NCBI RefSeq assembly: GCF_016808095.1
Contig: NC_068976.1
Span: 29,940,371 to 30,004,370 of the forward strand
DNA length: 64,000 nt
Direction of reading: 5' to 3'
Source: Vigna angularis
Taxonomy: Eukaryota > Streptophyta > Magnoliopsida > Fabales > Fabaceae
In this document: in pieces, positions 11,187 to 22,511 of the stretch
Layout: the number at the start of each line of letters is the position of its first letter
Position numbering within the stretch: position 1 is the first letter of the stretch
Program-made: the position numbers and the translations under genes
The notes under the pieces: model-generated
Database searches by the model: none
The model's input: only the letters and a program-made list of their open reading frames with translations
Told to the model about the DNA's origin: nothing

Positions 11187-14046
11187 CAAAAGGAAAATTA
11201 TCCTTTTAACTACCGAGATGAAGCATAAAAATATTTTTGATTATACATGATAAGACTAGAGAATTATTAAAGGCTATCTAAATAAATCCCACAAAAAAAA
11301 AATACATGACAACTTGTATTAAATACAGAAGTCACATTCAAGATAAATTGTTGTCAACTCCGGTCTTCGTTTAATGTTTCACCCGTAACTCTCTCTATAA
11401 AACTCCGAATGAGTTGATTCTTGTTTTGTTGGATTCTAGACTTAAAAACCTTTCATATGAATGCTAACTCATAATTTTTAGATTAAAGTGTCAGCTGCAG
11501 TAATTTATCCAAGATTAACATTTTTTTACCAATAACACTGGTTTCACAGAGGGATAATGATAAAATTATAAATTCCTACACTTTCTGTGGAGAATAAAGG
11601 ATATTTGATACTGATAAAGACAATTAAGGCTCCTAGAATATTATGATTCAAGTGCAGCTATCATAATATTTTAATGGTCTACACATGTTATAACGTATAT
11701 ACCGTAAGACATGGTTAAACCAAAGGTAAAATCCAACACCATAAACTATATATAAAAAAATATGAAACAAGTTTCACGTATTAAGACAATTATTGCATAA
11801 GAAATTTGTTCCACTCTTGAAATAACAAATTTTCATATTTGAAAGACATAAAATAATGTAACCCATGATCCGCATGGCAGACAAAATGGACTAATTTCAA
11901 ATAAAATGGAAATATATAAAAATTAAAGGAATTGAATGAAAAGTTTCCAACCTTTGTCAAAAAAATAAAATAATAAAATAAAATAAACAAAAACAGGAAC
12001 AAACTTTTGGTGCATCAAGAATTACTTCATCCAAGTATGTCTTTTTACTAAAAAAAATTTAAATGTGCCCCGAAAGGACTGTATGTTGATGTGCCTATTT
12101 TTATTCACTCTTTATTCATATAGGCACAAAATCCTTAACACTTTACGTGATCATCTGACTAACCATCACACTCCAAACTTTTCTGACAACCATAAATAGG
12201 CAAAGTTCTCGCATGCAATTAAATTAAGAAAAGCAAGACAAGTTGTTCAATTTCTAATGTATACTAAAAATAATAATAGTAATAATAATAACATCGGAAC
12301 TGGAAGTTCTATATTTATGGACAGAAAAGAAAAAAAAAACACATTAGGATAGCTGCATTAGTACTATTTCTTAAGATCCACATGGAATGGTACTTCACGT
12401 TCAAAAAAAATATTAATGGTAGAGATGTGTCATGACAAGGGTAGCCTAAGGTAAGGAAAGTATGTAACATAATTTGAAATAAAGTTCTGCCATTCAGTAA
12501 AGATTCTCGTGACATGCTTCTTGGTAAAATCAAAAGAATTATCTAGAGGTATGGCTGGTCAAACATAAAAGCTAAGGTGAATAAAAATGATTGAAACAAG
12601 TGTTCCATGTGCGGCTAAGCATAGCTAAGCAAAAGAAATTACTTAGAATGAAGTGGAGTAATTAAGTAGTTGGGGTTCACGAGAGTTAGGCCTCTCTGAC
12701 ACATTAAATCAATCCTATTATATCATAGAGTTGTTTTCATTCTATTTGCACAATGAGAATAGACCATAAAGGCATCTCATATCACACAACTTCAAGAGAG
12801 AGTATCATGATACTAGAGGTAGCCAAAATTATACTTGTATCATATTTTACAGAGTCAACAACGAGTATATTCTACAGCAAAGTGAACTCTTTCAAGCTTT
12901 CACAAAATAAGGCATGCATCTTAGTATTCAAGACCGAAAATTGGCAAGGTAATCATACTATTGAGTAAAAGAAATGGTTGAGCTCCCCTACCTCTTTCTC
13001 CAGCAAAGGTTGGTTGGTTCTTTAAGATTTTCAGCCCTTACTTTGTGGATCTAAGTCTCCTTCTTCCTTAGTTTCTCAACTTCTTCGGCAACACTCCAAT
13101 TTTAGATATCTCTCCCGTTCACTCTTTCAGTTCTTGCTATTTTTATTTTCTTTCCTTTTTTTTCTTTTCCTAATGAAATCCTACGATTTATTAACAAACA
13201 GAAGGTCCCTCCAATGCAAGATGGAATTCAAGTTGGTCACTAGAAAAGGATAATATTGGTTCTTAAGGTCAAAATTTCATTCAATGTTTCCCACAGAGTC
13301 GTTTCATGATGATAGTTTTGTCCTATTGTGTGCACTTAAGAAGATATTGTGTTTTGTTTACACAAAAGGTGACCCCATGGTAAAGAAAATAGACCATAAC
13401 TGTGAAGAGTGGAGAAAGCAACAATAATAAAAAAATATTATCAGATGAAGTGGGGGAAAAGATTGGTCATGGTTGAAGGAGAAAATATTCATGCTACTCA
13501 ATATGGCCCTTAGTATGCACGAAGATAAATTCTTCACGTGGCCAATGTATATACATCATAGTTTAAGCTTTTAGAACAAAAAAAAATATATGAAGAATTA
13601 ATTATAAGGATAAAAGACAAACAAACAAAATAAAGAAAATTATGAAACTTTGGAAAGAAAAAAATATGTTAACGGTTTTGCAGAGAAGTCAAGATGGAAT
13701 TGTAAGAGTTCTAAGTAAAAATACTCAAATAATAATACACAAAGAAATTATCATACCATTTCGGTGACACATAACAAGTGATAAAAATTCAAAGTGATTG
13801 AAAGTCACTTGTTCAAGAAAGCACATAAACAATTTATTCATAACTAAAGATCAAGTTCTACAGAGTCCTAAAGCCATTTAATTCAATAACCATGGTAATT
13901 TAACAAAGTAAGTAATATAATAAAATTACATCTTAAACACTTAAATACACAAATACCATAAAAAAAAAGAAATTCTTACTAACTAAATATTAGTTGCAAA
14001 ATAAATTATCTTATAGTATTAATTTATTTTTGGGTCTTACAAATAA

Positions 14047-15190
14047 CCCCATCGAACCACACTCCAAGGTATGGTCATCTTCCTCTTCTCGCATCTCACT
14101 CACGATAACCTCCCCCGCTTCATTTACTGTTTCGTCGTCCGCTAAATCCACCATTTGCAGTTGTCGCTCCGTGCATCGATGCAAGGGGTGATATTTTTCA
14201 CCGCATCTAAAACAAAGCCCCTAAGCTTTCCTATTCATCAGTTCAGAGTAAGGGAAATGTTTCGTGCCACGATTTTGGTCGGCGGTCGAAAAATGATCAC
14301 CAGAAACGTGACTGCCTTGTGTCGCCGAGCGCGAGTTGTGAGGGCTCGAACCCACTGCCGATAAAGGTTTAGTTTGTATGCTCTGGGTTGGGCTTAACCC
14401 AACTCCTAATTTCCCCAAATTTGGGCCTTGACTTGACCCAGATTCAAACTTCTCTCCCTGACCCGTACCCCAATCTCGATTGCTTTTCCAACCTCGTACT
14501 CCTCCTCCACGCTGAAATCCCTCTCCTTGCAATTCTGCTTCCACATCTCGAGCCAGGCGCATGGCTTGGAGACGATTCACAGGGTTGAAGGTGCGAACCC
14601 TCCGTCGAATCTCTGATCGCAATCCTCCAATAAAATAGCCTAAATATTGCTCCTCTGGTAAACGAGATACTTGAAAGGAGCTATACTCAAACTCCACCAA
14701 GTACTCATCTACGCTACCCGTCTGCGACAAATCTTTGAACTCCTCAAAAGGATTATCGCTAGTACGACCACCATAACGACCGATCAACTCCCTTTTTAAC
14801 TTGGTCCACGACAACCCCACTTCTGCTTCTTGTAGAAGATTGAACCAATGAATGGTTGCACCTTCCATACTTAATTTGGCTAATCGGACCTTCACCTCCT
14901 CTGTTGATCCTTGCACTTCAAAATATGTCTCTGCCCTCATAATCCATCCTACTGGGTTAGTACCATCAAATGATGGCAATTCCACCCTCTTCTGCCATCC
15001 TATACTCTGCCCCTGAATCCCTATCTGAAAATGGGGATTCTCGATGATCTCCCACTTGCTCGTTACGCAACTTAGTCAACTCTTCCAACATTAATTGGCG
15101 AAATTCCCCTAACGTCTCTCGTACTGACACTTCCATCGCTAACAATCTCTCCTCCAATGCTTCAACTCGGTCAGACATTTTGGGTGGCAT
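14047..15190 (-). pseudogene. Chromovirus gag, broken
   Basis: The likely start is the ATG at 15190 (MPPKMSDRVEALEERLLAME), just downstream of the primer site. A coiled-coil N-terminus is followed, after a frameshift near 14985, by the retrotransposon gag core (LPSFDGTNPVGWI, FEVQGS, AKLSMEGATIHWF, ELIGRYGG, EYLVEFE, YFIGGLR, 14985-14560). A Gly/Ser-rich linker follows. A TAG at 14221 precedes a zinc knuckle, CFRCGEKYHPLHRC (about 14210-14170). The frame then meets the solo-LTR insertion at 14046. The shift, the stop and the insertion each disable it. Confidence 0.9.
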
Positions 15191-15217
15191 GGACAACAAT
15201 GCTAACTCTTCTTAGGA

Positions 15218-15235
15218 TCCGGCAGGTCGGACCAA
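15218..15235 (-). other. Primer-binding site of the chromovirus
   Basis: Immediately inside the 5' LTR, the minus strand reads TTGGTCCGACCTGCCGGATCC. The position fits a tRNA primer site. The cognate tRNA is not identified here. Confidence 0.5.
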
Positions 15236-15639
15236 TGATAGAAACCAAACAATTCCTGAATATCACAGTTGTATTATTCAGAACATTATGCAGTAAAAAG
15301 ATGATTGGGCTGAAAGCTTTACAACCACAAGGAAAACCCCAGAGTACTAGACTCCTCTAGAGGATTATTCTCCTCCTAACCAACTCACAACCTCCTACTC
15401 CCATACCTCCTCCATACTCTCCCTTCTCTCTCCTATAACGGAATTATCCCTTCCCTAGATTCTAGACACGTCATTCCCCATCCTAACTAACTTCTCTTTC
15501 TTTTCCTAACCCCATTTTCTTTCTTCTAACATAAACCTTCCATACTTTGGGCCTAATTGTTCCTTCTATAATTGTTCCTTGTTGAGTCATAGGCCCATGT
15601 GCACTTCCCACCATATGATCCTTATTAGGAGTCCTATCA
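15236..15639 (-). repeat. 5' LTR of the chromovirus (complete, 404 bp)
   Basis: It begins TGATAGGACTCC and ends TTTCTATCA on the minus strand, giving the perfect TGATAG/CTATCA inverted tips. The first 240 bp match the truncated 3' LTR at 6640-6881 with a modest number of substitutions. The flank after 15639 is TACTC; the partner target duplication is lost. Confidence 0.9.
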
Positions 15640-15644
15640 TACTC

Positions 15645-15993
15645 TTTGTACCTCACCAGAACATCTAAGAAGGATGTCACAACAAGCTAATGTTGATGTT
15701 GATAGTACTGTTGGTACCTGACCGGAACATCGAAGAAGGATGTCACAAGAAGCTAATGCTAATGTTGATAGTGCTTTTGGTACCTCACCAGAACATCGAA
15801 GAAGGATGTGTCACAAGAAGCCAATGCTGATGTTAATAATACTCTTGGTACCTCACTAGAACATCGAAGAAGGATGTCACAAGAAGCTAACGCTGATATT
15901 GATAGTATTCTTGGTACCTCACCAGAAAAAAGGATGTCACAAGAAGCTAATATTGATAGTATTCTTGATCCAATATTTATTGTGTTTATTTAA
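15645..15993 (+). repeat. 66-bp tandem repeat in coding phase (22-residue unit)
   Basis: About five units run here, each starting near GGTACCTCACCAGAACATCG (15713, 15779, 15847, 15913). The unit is 66 bp and would encode a 22-residue repeat around GTSPEHRRRMSQEANADVDS. The third unit has 2 extra bases (15779-15846 spans 68 bp), which shift the frame. The last two units and the tail are open to a stop at 15991. The left end abuts the chromovirus 5' LTR, so the gene is probably the 3' end of something cut by that insertion. I do not recognise the protein. It is hydrophilic and rich in Arg, Ser and Gln. Confidence 0.7.
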
Positions 15994-16729
15994 TTTGATT
16001 TTTTTTTAAATTCAATTTTCATTATATTTAAAGTGATTTAATGTGATTTTTTTAAAAAAATTAACGTTAATATCATTCAAAAGGTATGTCATGTCATTTT
16101 GTTGTTTTTAGGATTTGATTGCATTTACCGCTTTCTACATGAGTTTTGAGTTAGTTTATATGGTTAATGTAATTTGATTCTCTTTAAAATTCTTAAGAGT
16201 AAGTTTAAAACAATTTTGTTCTTTCAAATATACTTTGATCACGTGAAAATTACAGGTTATATTTGTGAGCCAATTATATAGAAAAAAAAAAGAAGGAAAA
16301 AAAGATAAGAATTCATGATTAACTTAGCAACTCAATTTTTTTTGTGAGCAAATTTGTAGTAGAGTTTAAAATTTTTGAAAAGGATAAAAAGAAAAGAAAC
16401 ATGAAGGAGAAAAAGACACATACTTTCATTGTCATGCAAATGAAATATTTACCTCATTAAATCTTGCCATTCAAGTTAAGTTAACATTTGCCTATTGACT
16501 TTGGTACCTGGAGACAACTTTAGGGAGATGTCATTTTAGACAACTTAACTTTATGTATCTCTGTCACTCAATAATTTGGATTAACCATATATATAGTGAT
16601 GGATGTAACAGGCAGAAGGTGAAAGAGTGAAACTGAAGAGTTATTCATGCTTACAATGTTATATACATCCTTACATGCAAATACAACCAGCAACCCTTTT
16701 TTGAATCCAAGCTTCTCAACGCATCAGTC
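15994..16729. other. AT-rich intergenic region downstream of the UGT gene
   Basis: No coding frame is visible. The part next to 16730 should hold the 3' untranslated region and polyadenylation signals of the minus-strand glycosyltransferase gene. Confidence 0.5.
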
Positions 16730-18418
16730 TTATGAAATGTATCTAATAAATGCATCAAGGTTCGCATGTGAGGACCCAACTGTGCTAATAGCTCTGTGAC
16801 ACACGGCCTTCATTTCCCTTGCCCTGTCTCTGATCTGCTTTCCCTCTTGACTTTCAAGATCCATAAACCTCTTAACCAGCTTTTCTATCTTTTCTTTTGC
16901 CAAAACCTCTTCAGTGTCCAACTTCTCTGCTTCCACCTTACACCCATTCCTCCACTCATCTACAATTTGGCTGCTATTTGGAACTTGATCCAAGAAAAGA
17001 GGGAATGTGAGCATTGGTACCCCAGTAAAGAGAGCTTCAAGAGTGGAATTCCATCCACAATGGCTCCAAAATCCACCTACAGAAGAATGAGACAACACCT
17101 TCAATTGGTCACACCATGGCACCACCATACCCTTACCTCCACACTTGTCTTTCAACCAAGAAGCATCTGCTCTAGCCACCCAAAGATAACAAACGTTGCT
17201 ACTGTTTAGTGCTTCAACAATTTGATTCATTTGGGCACCGGACACTGAAAGGAAACTGCCCAAAGAAATGTACAATACTGATTCAGGTGGCTGAGAATCC
17301 AGCCACTGTATATAGTCATGGTTATGATCATTGTTCACGGAAGAAGGGTTTTCTCCTAATTCTAAATACGGTATGGCAGGGCAATGGGATAGACTGGAAA
17401 TGGATATATAGCTTTTAAGGATTCAATTGTTTCAGCTTCTAACTCGTGGACTGTGGTGAGTAAAAGATAATTGGCTTCGGGAACCTTCGAAATACATTCC
17501 AATGCAAGCCGCAGGACTCGTTGATCATTTTCATGAAGCACAGTTCGAAGGTCTGCCAAATGAGCCGAAGAAATTCCAGGAATGTTCTCTACTTGTCCAT
17601 CTGCATCATTTATAAAAGCCCACAGATAAGACATGCACCTAAATACAATTGTATTACCCTTTTGAAGACATTAAGCAATGAAAAAGGTTTCATTCTTTAA
17701 CAATTATGCCAACTCACTACACCAGTCATCATAGTTAGAAATTGAAGACATATATAAGCAAACATACGGCTAAATTCTCACTAGATCTCAAATTTAACAT
17801 TAGTTAAGGAACGCAAATGCATCTTCTCCAACGAATACTCAACCAAATATTCATGATATATACCACTGGCAAAGTAAATAAACAAAATCAGAAGGAAAGA
17901 AGTGATATACCCAGCTTATCTTTATCAACGTTCAAATGCCGTTGTTGTGCAAATACATCCAGGTGATGAAGCATGGAGTAAAACGCCGCCGACATGGTCC
18001 AAAACGCAGCCACGGGAATATTCCTTCGATTTGCGAGGGCAATGGGCCAGCGCAGCTCAACGCAGCCGATAATCACGGTCGGCGGAGGCTCGAGCTGATC
18101 GAGGAGCCGATCAAAGGGTTCTTCCATGTTCGTCATGACGGCTTCGTAGAAAGCGGGAAAATTGGCGGCTTTGTGGCGCTCGTTAGGGATGACGTTGGGG
18201 ATGGCCGCGAGGCGAATGGATTCCGGCTTGGGATCGGCGCCGATGAAACCGAGCCACTCCTCGGTGACCACGAAGGTTATGAGAATCTCGTTGGGTCTTC
18301 TTGATGCTAGGATCTTGCACAGGTTCATCATGGGGTTGATGTGGCCTCTCCCCGGAAACGGCATCGCCACCACGTGGCATACGCCGCCGCTTCTGCCGCC
18401 GCTGCCGGAGTTATGCAT
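16730..18418 (-). pseudogene. UGT87A: UGT87-type UDP-glycosyltransferase with a one-base frameshift
   Basis: Family-1 glycosyltransferases move a sugar from a UDP-sugar to small acceptors in the cytosol. Exon 1 is 18418-17911 and exon 2 is 17600-16730. The 310-bp intron has GT-AG ends and joins codons in phase. Exon 1 holds the catalytic-His segment (MPFPGRGHINPMMNL, His26) and TEEWLGFIGADPKP, typical of the UGT87 subfamily. Exon 2 holds the PSPG donor-binding box, from WCDQLKVL through HCGWNSTLE to the terminal DQ. Total length would be 459 residues, normal for the family. One base is missing near 17381, in the segment reading CCCATTGCCCTGCC, where homologues have PIGPA. This puts a stop about 12 codons later. 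All else is open, so it is either a very young pseudogene or a sequencing error. The ATG at 18418 is the only good start. Confidence 0.85.
17601..17910 (-). other. Intron of the UGT gene
   Basis: The donor is CTGG|GTATATC at 17911/17910 and the acceptor is GATGCAG|ATGG at 17601/17600. The reading phase is kept across it. A single intron at this point is consistent with UGT87-like genes. Confidence 0.8.
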
Positions 18419-19860
18419 AGCCCGAGAAGTGAGTCAATGAGAATCAGTGTTGGGTTTTTTGTCTTCTGGAGTGATCTATGTGTTCGCATTTTTCTAGACT
18501 GGTGCAGTATGCAGTATTAAACAAAAACATAGCTGCTTTAAATAATAATTTAGACATTGTACAGATAGATTCTTCAAGAAAATAATTTTAATAAATTTTT
18601 ATTTATTTTTTAACTAAAACACATGTTAATATGAGATCAAATCTCAAAATGCTAAAAATTATGTTAAAAAATACATAAGACATTCGACTTGAGTACCTGA
18701 TATATTCAATCCATAACGAACATTGGAGATTAGAATCTTATAAATGAAAAAATATAATGGAAAGAAAGATAATTAAAAATATCCATAAAATCTTTGGATT
18801 AGATCCAATCAATAATAAAATCGAAATTACTTTGTATTAATTATATCATGTTGTATATTATGCTTTAATTGAATACTGATGTTAGTTAACGATGCTTAGA
18901 TCGTGTTTTACTTTTATTTTGTTTCATGACAATAGACTGTACACCAACCTAAGGAACCACACAGAAAATTATTTGAAGATTTGTGCTTCCCCCGAAAATT
19001 TTGAAAATTCTTAATAGTTTCATTGTTAAATGAAAAGCGGTCTTTAATTTAATTTTATCTAGTGAAAAAATAGTTATGTCTAAATTAAGTCAATATCAAA
19101 GTGAATAATCAATATCTAATTATATTTCAATTATAGATCAATAATTAGAGATTGAAAAATGATATATGTTCTTTAAGGATTAAAGATATGTATTTTTTTT
19201 TATCATAGAGTTTGTCTTTTTGTATTGATTATCCTTTTTTCTACTCATTTTGTCTTATCGATTATCTATTAAAGATATTCTGACGCTTAAGTCAATGTTC
19301 AATTAAGACAAAACTCAATAAATGCGATAGATTCAAAAATATTAAATATTTTACCTACACATCATATTTATAGGTTCTTGGATTGGATTTTGCCTTAATG
19401 ATGACTTAATGAAGATTCAATGACCTTTTACTCTTGTTTGACACAATAATCCCCTAATTAATAATTGGACTTGTTTTTCTTCGCAATTGATCGATCACGG
19501 GACCTTAAATCGGGTAGTATGAAGCAAGCAAGACTGATTGGTGTAATTCTCCTTTCATATTTCACGCGACATGTACGCTAGGCCCTTAAGTCGAAGTATT
19601 CGTTTTATAAGACGAGGACTTTACTTCAAGGTGGTTATCTTAGCCTGCACGAGTTTTATCTTCTAGTTACAAAACTCAATTAAGAAAGGGTTTTTCTTTG
19701 AACTACCATGTCCCTTGCAAGCGTTGCAACGCTTTATTTCCTTTAATGAACTGTTGCCTCTTTTTTCGAAAAGTCATGTCACTTTGAAAGCCACATATGT
19801 AAAAGGGATGTGAAACGTCGCTAATCTTGGATCGTTAGATCAAAGTAGATCCCATGGCTA
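18419..19860. other. AT-rich upstream region of the UGT gene
   Basis: The UGT promoter should lie at the left end. TATTTAAA on the minus strand near 18537-18544, about 120 bp before the ATG, is a possible TATA box. No coding frames are visible. Sequence from about 19370 onward has a different, less AT-biased character and may be repeat-derived. Confidence 0.4.
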
Positions 19861-20137
19861 GGGTTCGTGACTATTGACCTGGTCCTCTCTATAAATAGTG
19901 ATGGGTGTCCCCTCATTTTGCATCACATATTCTCTTCAGATCTTCTTTTTTGTTGCACGATTCTTAATAAAGTAATAATAACGAGTGTGATTGATTCTTC
20001 ATTGTCTGAAGGTCTTTCGGGTAGGGAAATCAAGGGGTATGCAGACAATGCATCTTTTTTGGTCCTATCATGTCACCCTTTATTGGGCTGCTATCAAATC
20101 TCCATTAATGTCTACTTTCACGCTCAAAGAAAAAGGG
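19861..20137 (+). other. Promoter-like and repeat-like sequence
   Basis: CTCTATAAATAGTGATGG at about 19887 is a strong TATA match, with CATCACATATTCTC following. A 92-codon open frame across 19867-20145 has no recognisable domain. The combination suggests an LTR fragment, but no partner repeat or boundaries were found. Confidence 0.3.
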
Positions 20138-20245
20138 TGTATTAGAATGTCCACATCAACTAGAGATAAAAGTATATAAGTGGATACAAACCTCATTTTA
20201 AAAGTCAAGTTTGTAGGTTGAGTTAGTCTTAAAGTTCATTTATTA
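20138..20245 (+). repeat. Fragment of a common legume dispersed repeat
   Basis: GTCCACATCAACTAGAGATAA followed by ATATAAGTGGATACAAACC and GGTTGAGTTAG resembles a repeat end that I recall as frequent in legume intergenic DNA, probably an LTR start. No second copy lies in the window. Confidence 0.35.
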
Positions 20246-20639
20246 AAATTGAATATATAATAAACTATATAAATTTAATAGATACTTATTGAAAGTTCTC
20301 AAATTTATGAAAAACTTAAAACTTAATTAAGTTTCATAAAAAAACTCAAAAATTTATTGTTTTACAAATAAATAAAAAACTCCATACTCAACCTTTGCAA
20401 ATTTCCCAAACAATAAATATGAGAAGTTAAATAATTAAAACAACCATAAGTTTTAACATAGAAAAGAAAAGATAAAAAAAATGCATTCATACTTTTATAT
20501 TGTTTTGTGGAAGCATCTATATAACCCAAAAAAAAAAGTCATTAAATATTCTTAACAAGATTACTACATATTAAAACCATTGAAACTAATAAAAAATTAA
20601 CAAAATGTAACTTCCACTAATAAAAAAACATTTTTTATA

Positions 20640-20905
20640 ATCACTTTCTATACTGGTTATAATCTACCATATATAAAAAGTGATACAATGACATAACTAT
20701 AAATAAAATATTTTTTTTATATTGGTTGTAATTATAACAAGTATAAAAATTGGGTACAATATCTTTTTTGTAACAAATAAAAAACTTTTTATCCTGGTTA
20801 TAACTATAACCGATATAGAAATTGGACGCGGTGATATTTTTTTAGTAAATAAAAAATTTTTTATATTGGTTTTATTTACAACAGGTATAGTAAGTGACTT
20901 CGAAT
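20640..20905. repeat. Four imperfect ~65-bp repeats, CACTA subterminal-like
   Basis: A unit of the form TATACTGGTTATAATC...ATATAAAAAGTG recurs near 20649, 20719, 20789 and 20860. Each unit has an imperfect GGTTATAA/TTATAACC inverted core. This spacing and palindromic core resemble CACTA subterminal repeats. No transposase lies next to it. Confidence 0.45.
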
Positions 20906-22511
20906 TCTTCCTTGCAGGGCTTTTCTACTTTCAGTCCAAAATGGTCATCTCTTTTCCCTTTCGAGGCATTTTGCTCGTGCTTCATGGTACAAAAAGGGCT
21001 TGCATGTTTGCCCTATGTTTTCCTTTTGTGACATTTTGATGGCCTTTTTTCAGTGGTTGACAAAGAACCCTAATGCGTTCATGGTGATGTGCCTAACCCT
21101 AGGGTGTTGACATCTCGAGCTTTCTCCTTCGGTTTGCTTGTTTTGTTGGTGGCATCGTTGAGAATCCCGATTCACTATTTTCTGGTCTGATTTTTCTTTT
21201 TTAGGTGACACCAACGGTGGTATTCATGGTTGCTCGCGGTTTCAGATCAAGTCATTAGTGCAATAAGAGTTCGTAATATAGATCTTCCACGAGCTAAAGA
21301 TGGAGATCTCGTCGTCGTTCCATCTCATGTGCATTGGACTGGTGAGTATGTTCGTGTTCCCTAAGGATGTGTAGTGAAAACGTACTAGAGTGTGGTGCAG
21401 TCGTGGCTTATGATGGGGAAGTTAGCGTCGCGACTATCGACGATTTTGAAGTTGTTAAAGATGAGCTCGTGCTTCAAGTTAATGGTCATATCGATAATGA
21501 ACACGATCCAAAGAGGTTCATCTTGGATGATGGCATGCTAGAGACGGGGTTGGTTGGGTCATGGTCCGACAACTCTGTGACCACGTAGATATGCCCACCC
21601 TTCCCTCCCACAGCGTCTTTGTTGAACCTGACATCGCACTCAGCCAACTTCTATCGATTTTTCATTGAATTGGGGTTGTAGCGTCAATAGTCGTCGATTG
21701 GGTTTTTGGAGAGACATGCGAGTTGTTGGTCCTGAGACAATGTTTTCTTTCTTCATAACAAGACATTGACCTTCCTGCATCTTTTGGGGAAAAGACTTTC
21801 ACAAAGTTATGATGCAAATTATGTCCAAAAAAGCCTTTGTGATACTAACATTTCTTGGAGAAAATGTAGTGCTGCTTGCCACTCATTTCCCTGGAGCTTC
21901 CTAACCATTAAGAGGTAAAAGTAGGAGCTGCACACCAAGTAACGATCCTCATCAAGCATTGTTGGAACTTGAAGCATTTGTTTTCAATTCATTACCTTGA
22001 AAGATTTATCTTCTGGTTGTTGAGCTTCAATGGCTGCCTCATTGTTGTCAATGCCCTAATAAAGATTGGACAACAATGACTGCGAGTTCAAAAAATTTCA
22101 ACTTTTGAATCCTTAACTTAGAGGTACATCTCAATTTGAGACCTGATCTTCTCATCTTTCAAGGTTTCTTGAATGAACTTGTTGACAAAAACAAGCACCC
22201 ATAGATTTTTGAGGTTTAACATCTTGTCAACACCCAATTTGGTCTAGATTGACTATAATAGGTTTATTTTATTTTATTTTTGCTTTTTTTATTTTATGCT
22301 ATTTTCTTTCATTTTTATTTTTAAGTTATGTTTTAATTTTACTTTTTTTATATATTAGTTATTTCACTTTATTTGGTTTAGTCTTTTTTTTTAGAAAAAA
22401 TAAAAAAACAAAAAAAAAGAGAAGAAAAAAAAGAAAGAAGAAAAAGGTAGTAGTCTAGCAAACTGGTGATTTGCTTTCTTCCCATTCTTAGTCACAGTCA
22501 CAAGCACGAAG
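20906..22511. other. Unassigned sequence with no confirmed gene
   Basis: Short open frames exist (for example 21367-21588, 73 codons), but none shows a domain, splice structure or second copy. A T-rich stretch followed by an A-rich stretch spans 22260-22450. The right edge is the start of the Ogre LTR. Confidence 0.35.

Larger units (their letters stand above)
10254..14041 (-). mobile_element. Solo LTR (3.8 kb, Tekay-like) nested in the chromovirus
   Basis: The insert begins TGTAACACCCC and ends GGGTCTTACA, so its tips are the inverted repeat TGTAA/TTACA. It is flanked by the exact 5-bp duplication AATAA (10249-10253 and 14042-14046). Removing it and one AATAA joins gag and protease reading frames. 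No coding domains or internal LTR pair are visible, so this is a single LTR left by recombination. Orientation is inferred from a good TATA box on the minus strand at 11177-11186 (TATATAAGG) and from resemblance to long chromovirus LTRs. A related LTR end lies at 44164. The rest is AT-rich with no gene. Confidence 0.85.
6640..15639 (-). mobile_element. Ty3/gypsy chromovirus (Reina/Tekay-like), split by a solo LTR
   Basis: In minus-strand order the element has a 5' LTR (15236-15639), a primer site, gag (14047-15190), a nested solo LTR (10254-14041), protease, reverse transcriptase, RNase H, integrase, a degenerate chromodomain, a polypurine tract and a truncated 3' LTR (6640-6881). Without the insert the internal part is about 4.6 kb, normal for a short chromovirus. 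LTR ends carry the 6-bp inverted repeat TGATAG/CTATCA. The 3' LTR retains only its first 242 bp and abuts the broken copia gag, so a deletion or recombination removed the rest together with any target duplication. Many stops make it dead. Confidence 0.9.

Noticed and set aside
15640..15645. TACTC as target duplication of the chromovirus
   Set aside because: The matching string near 6640 belongs to the truncated LTR itself, so it is not evidence of a duplication.
18162..18440. Plus-strand open frames over UGT exon 1
   Set aside because: They are shadows of the GC-rich coding exon on the opposite strand and show no domain.
21367..21588. Possible small gene of 73 codons
   Set aside because: No domain, splice site, promoter or second copy supports it; kept only as unassigned sequence.
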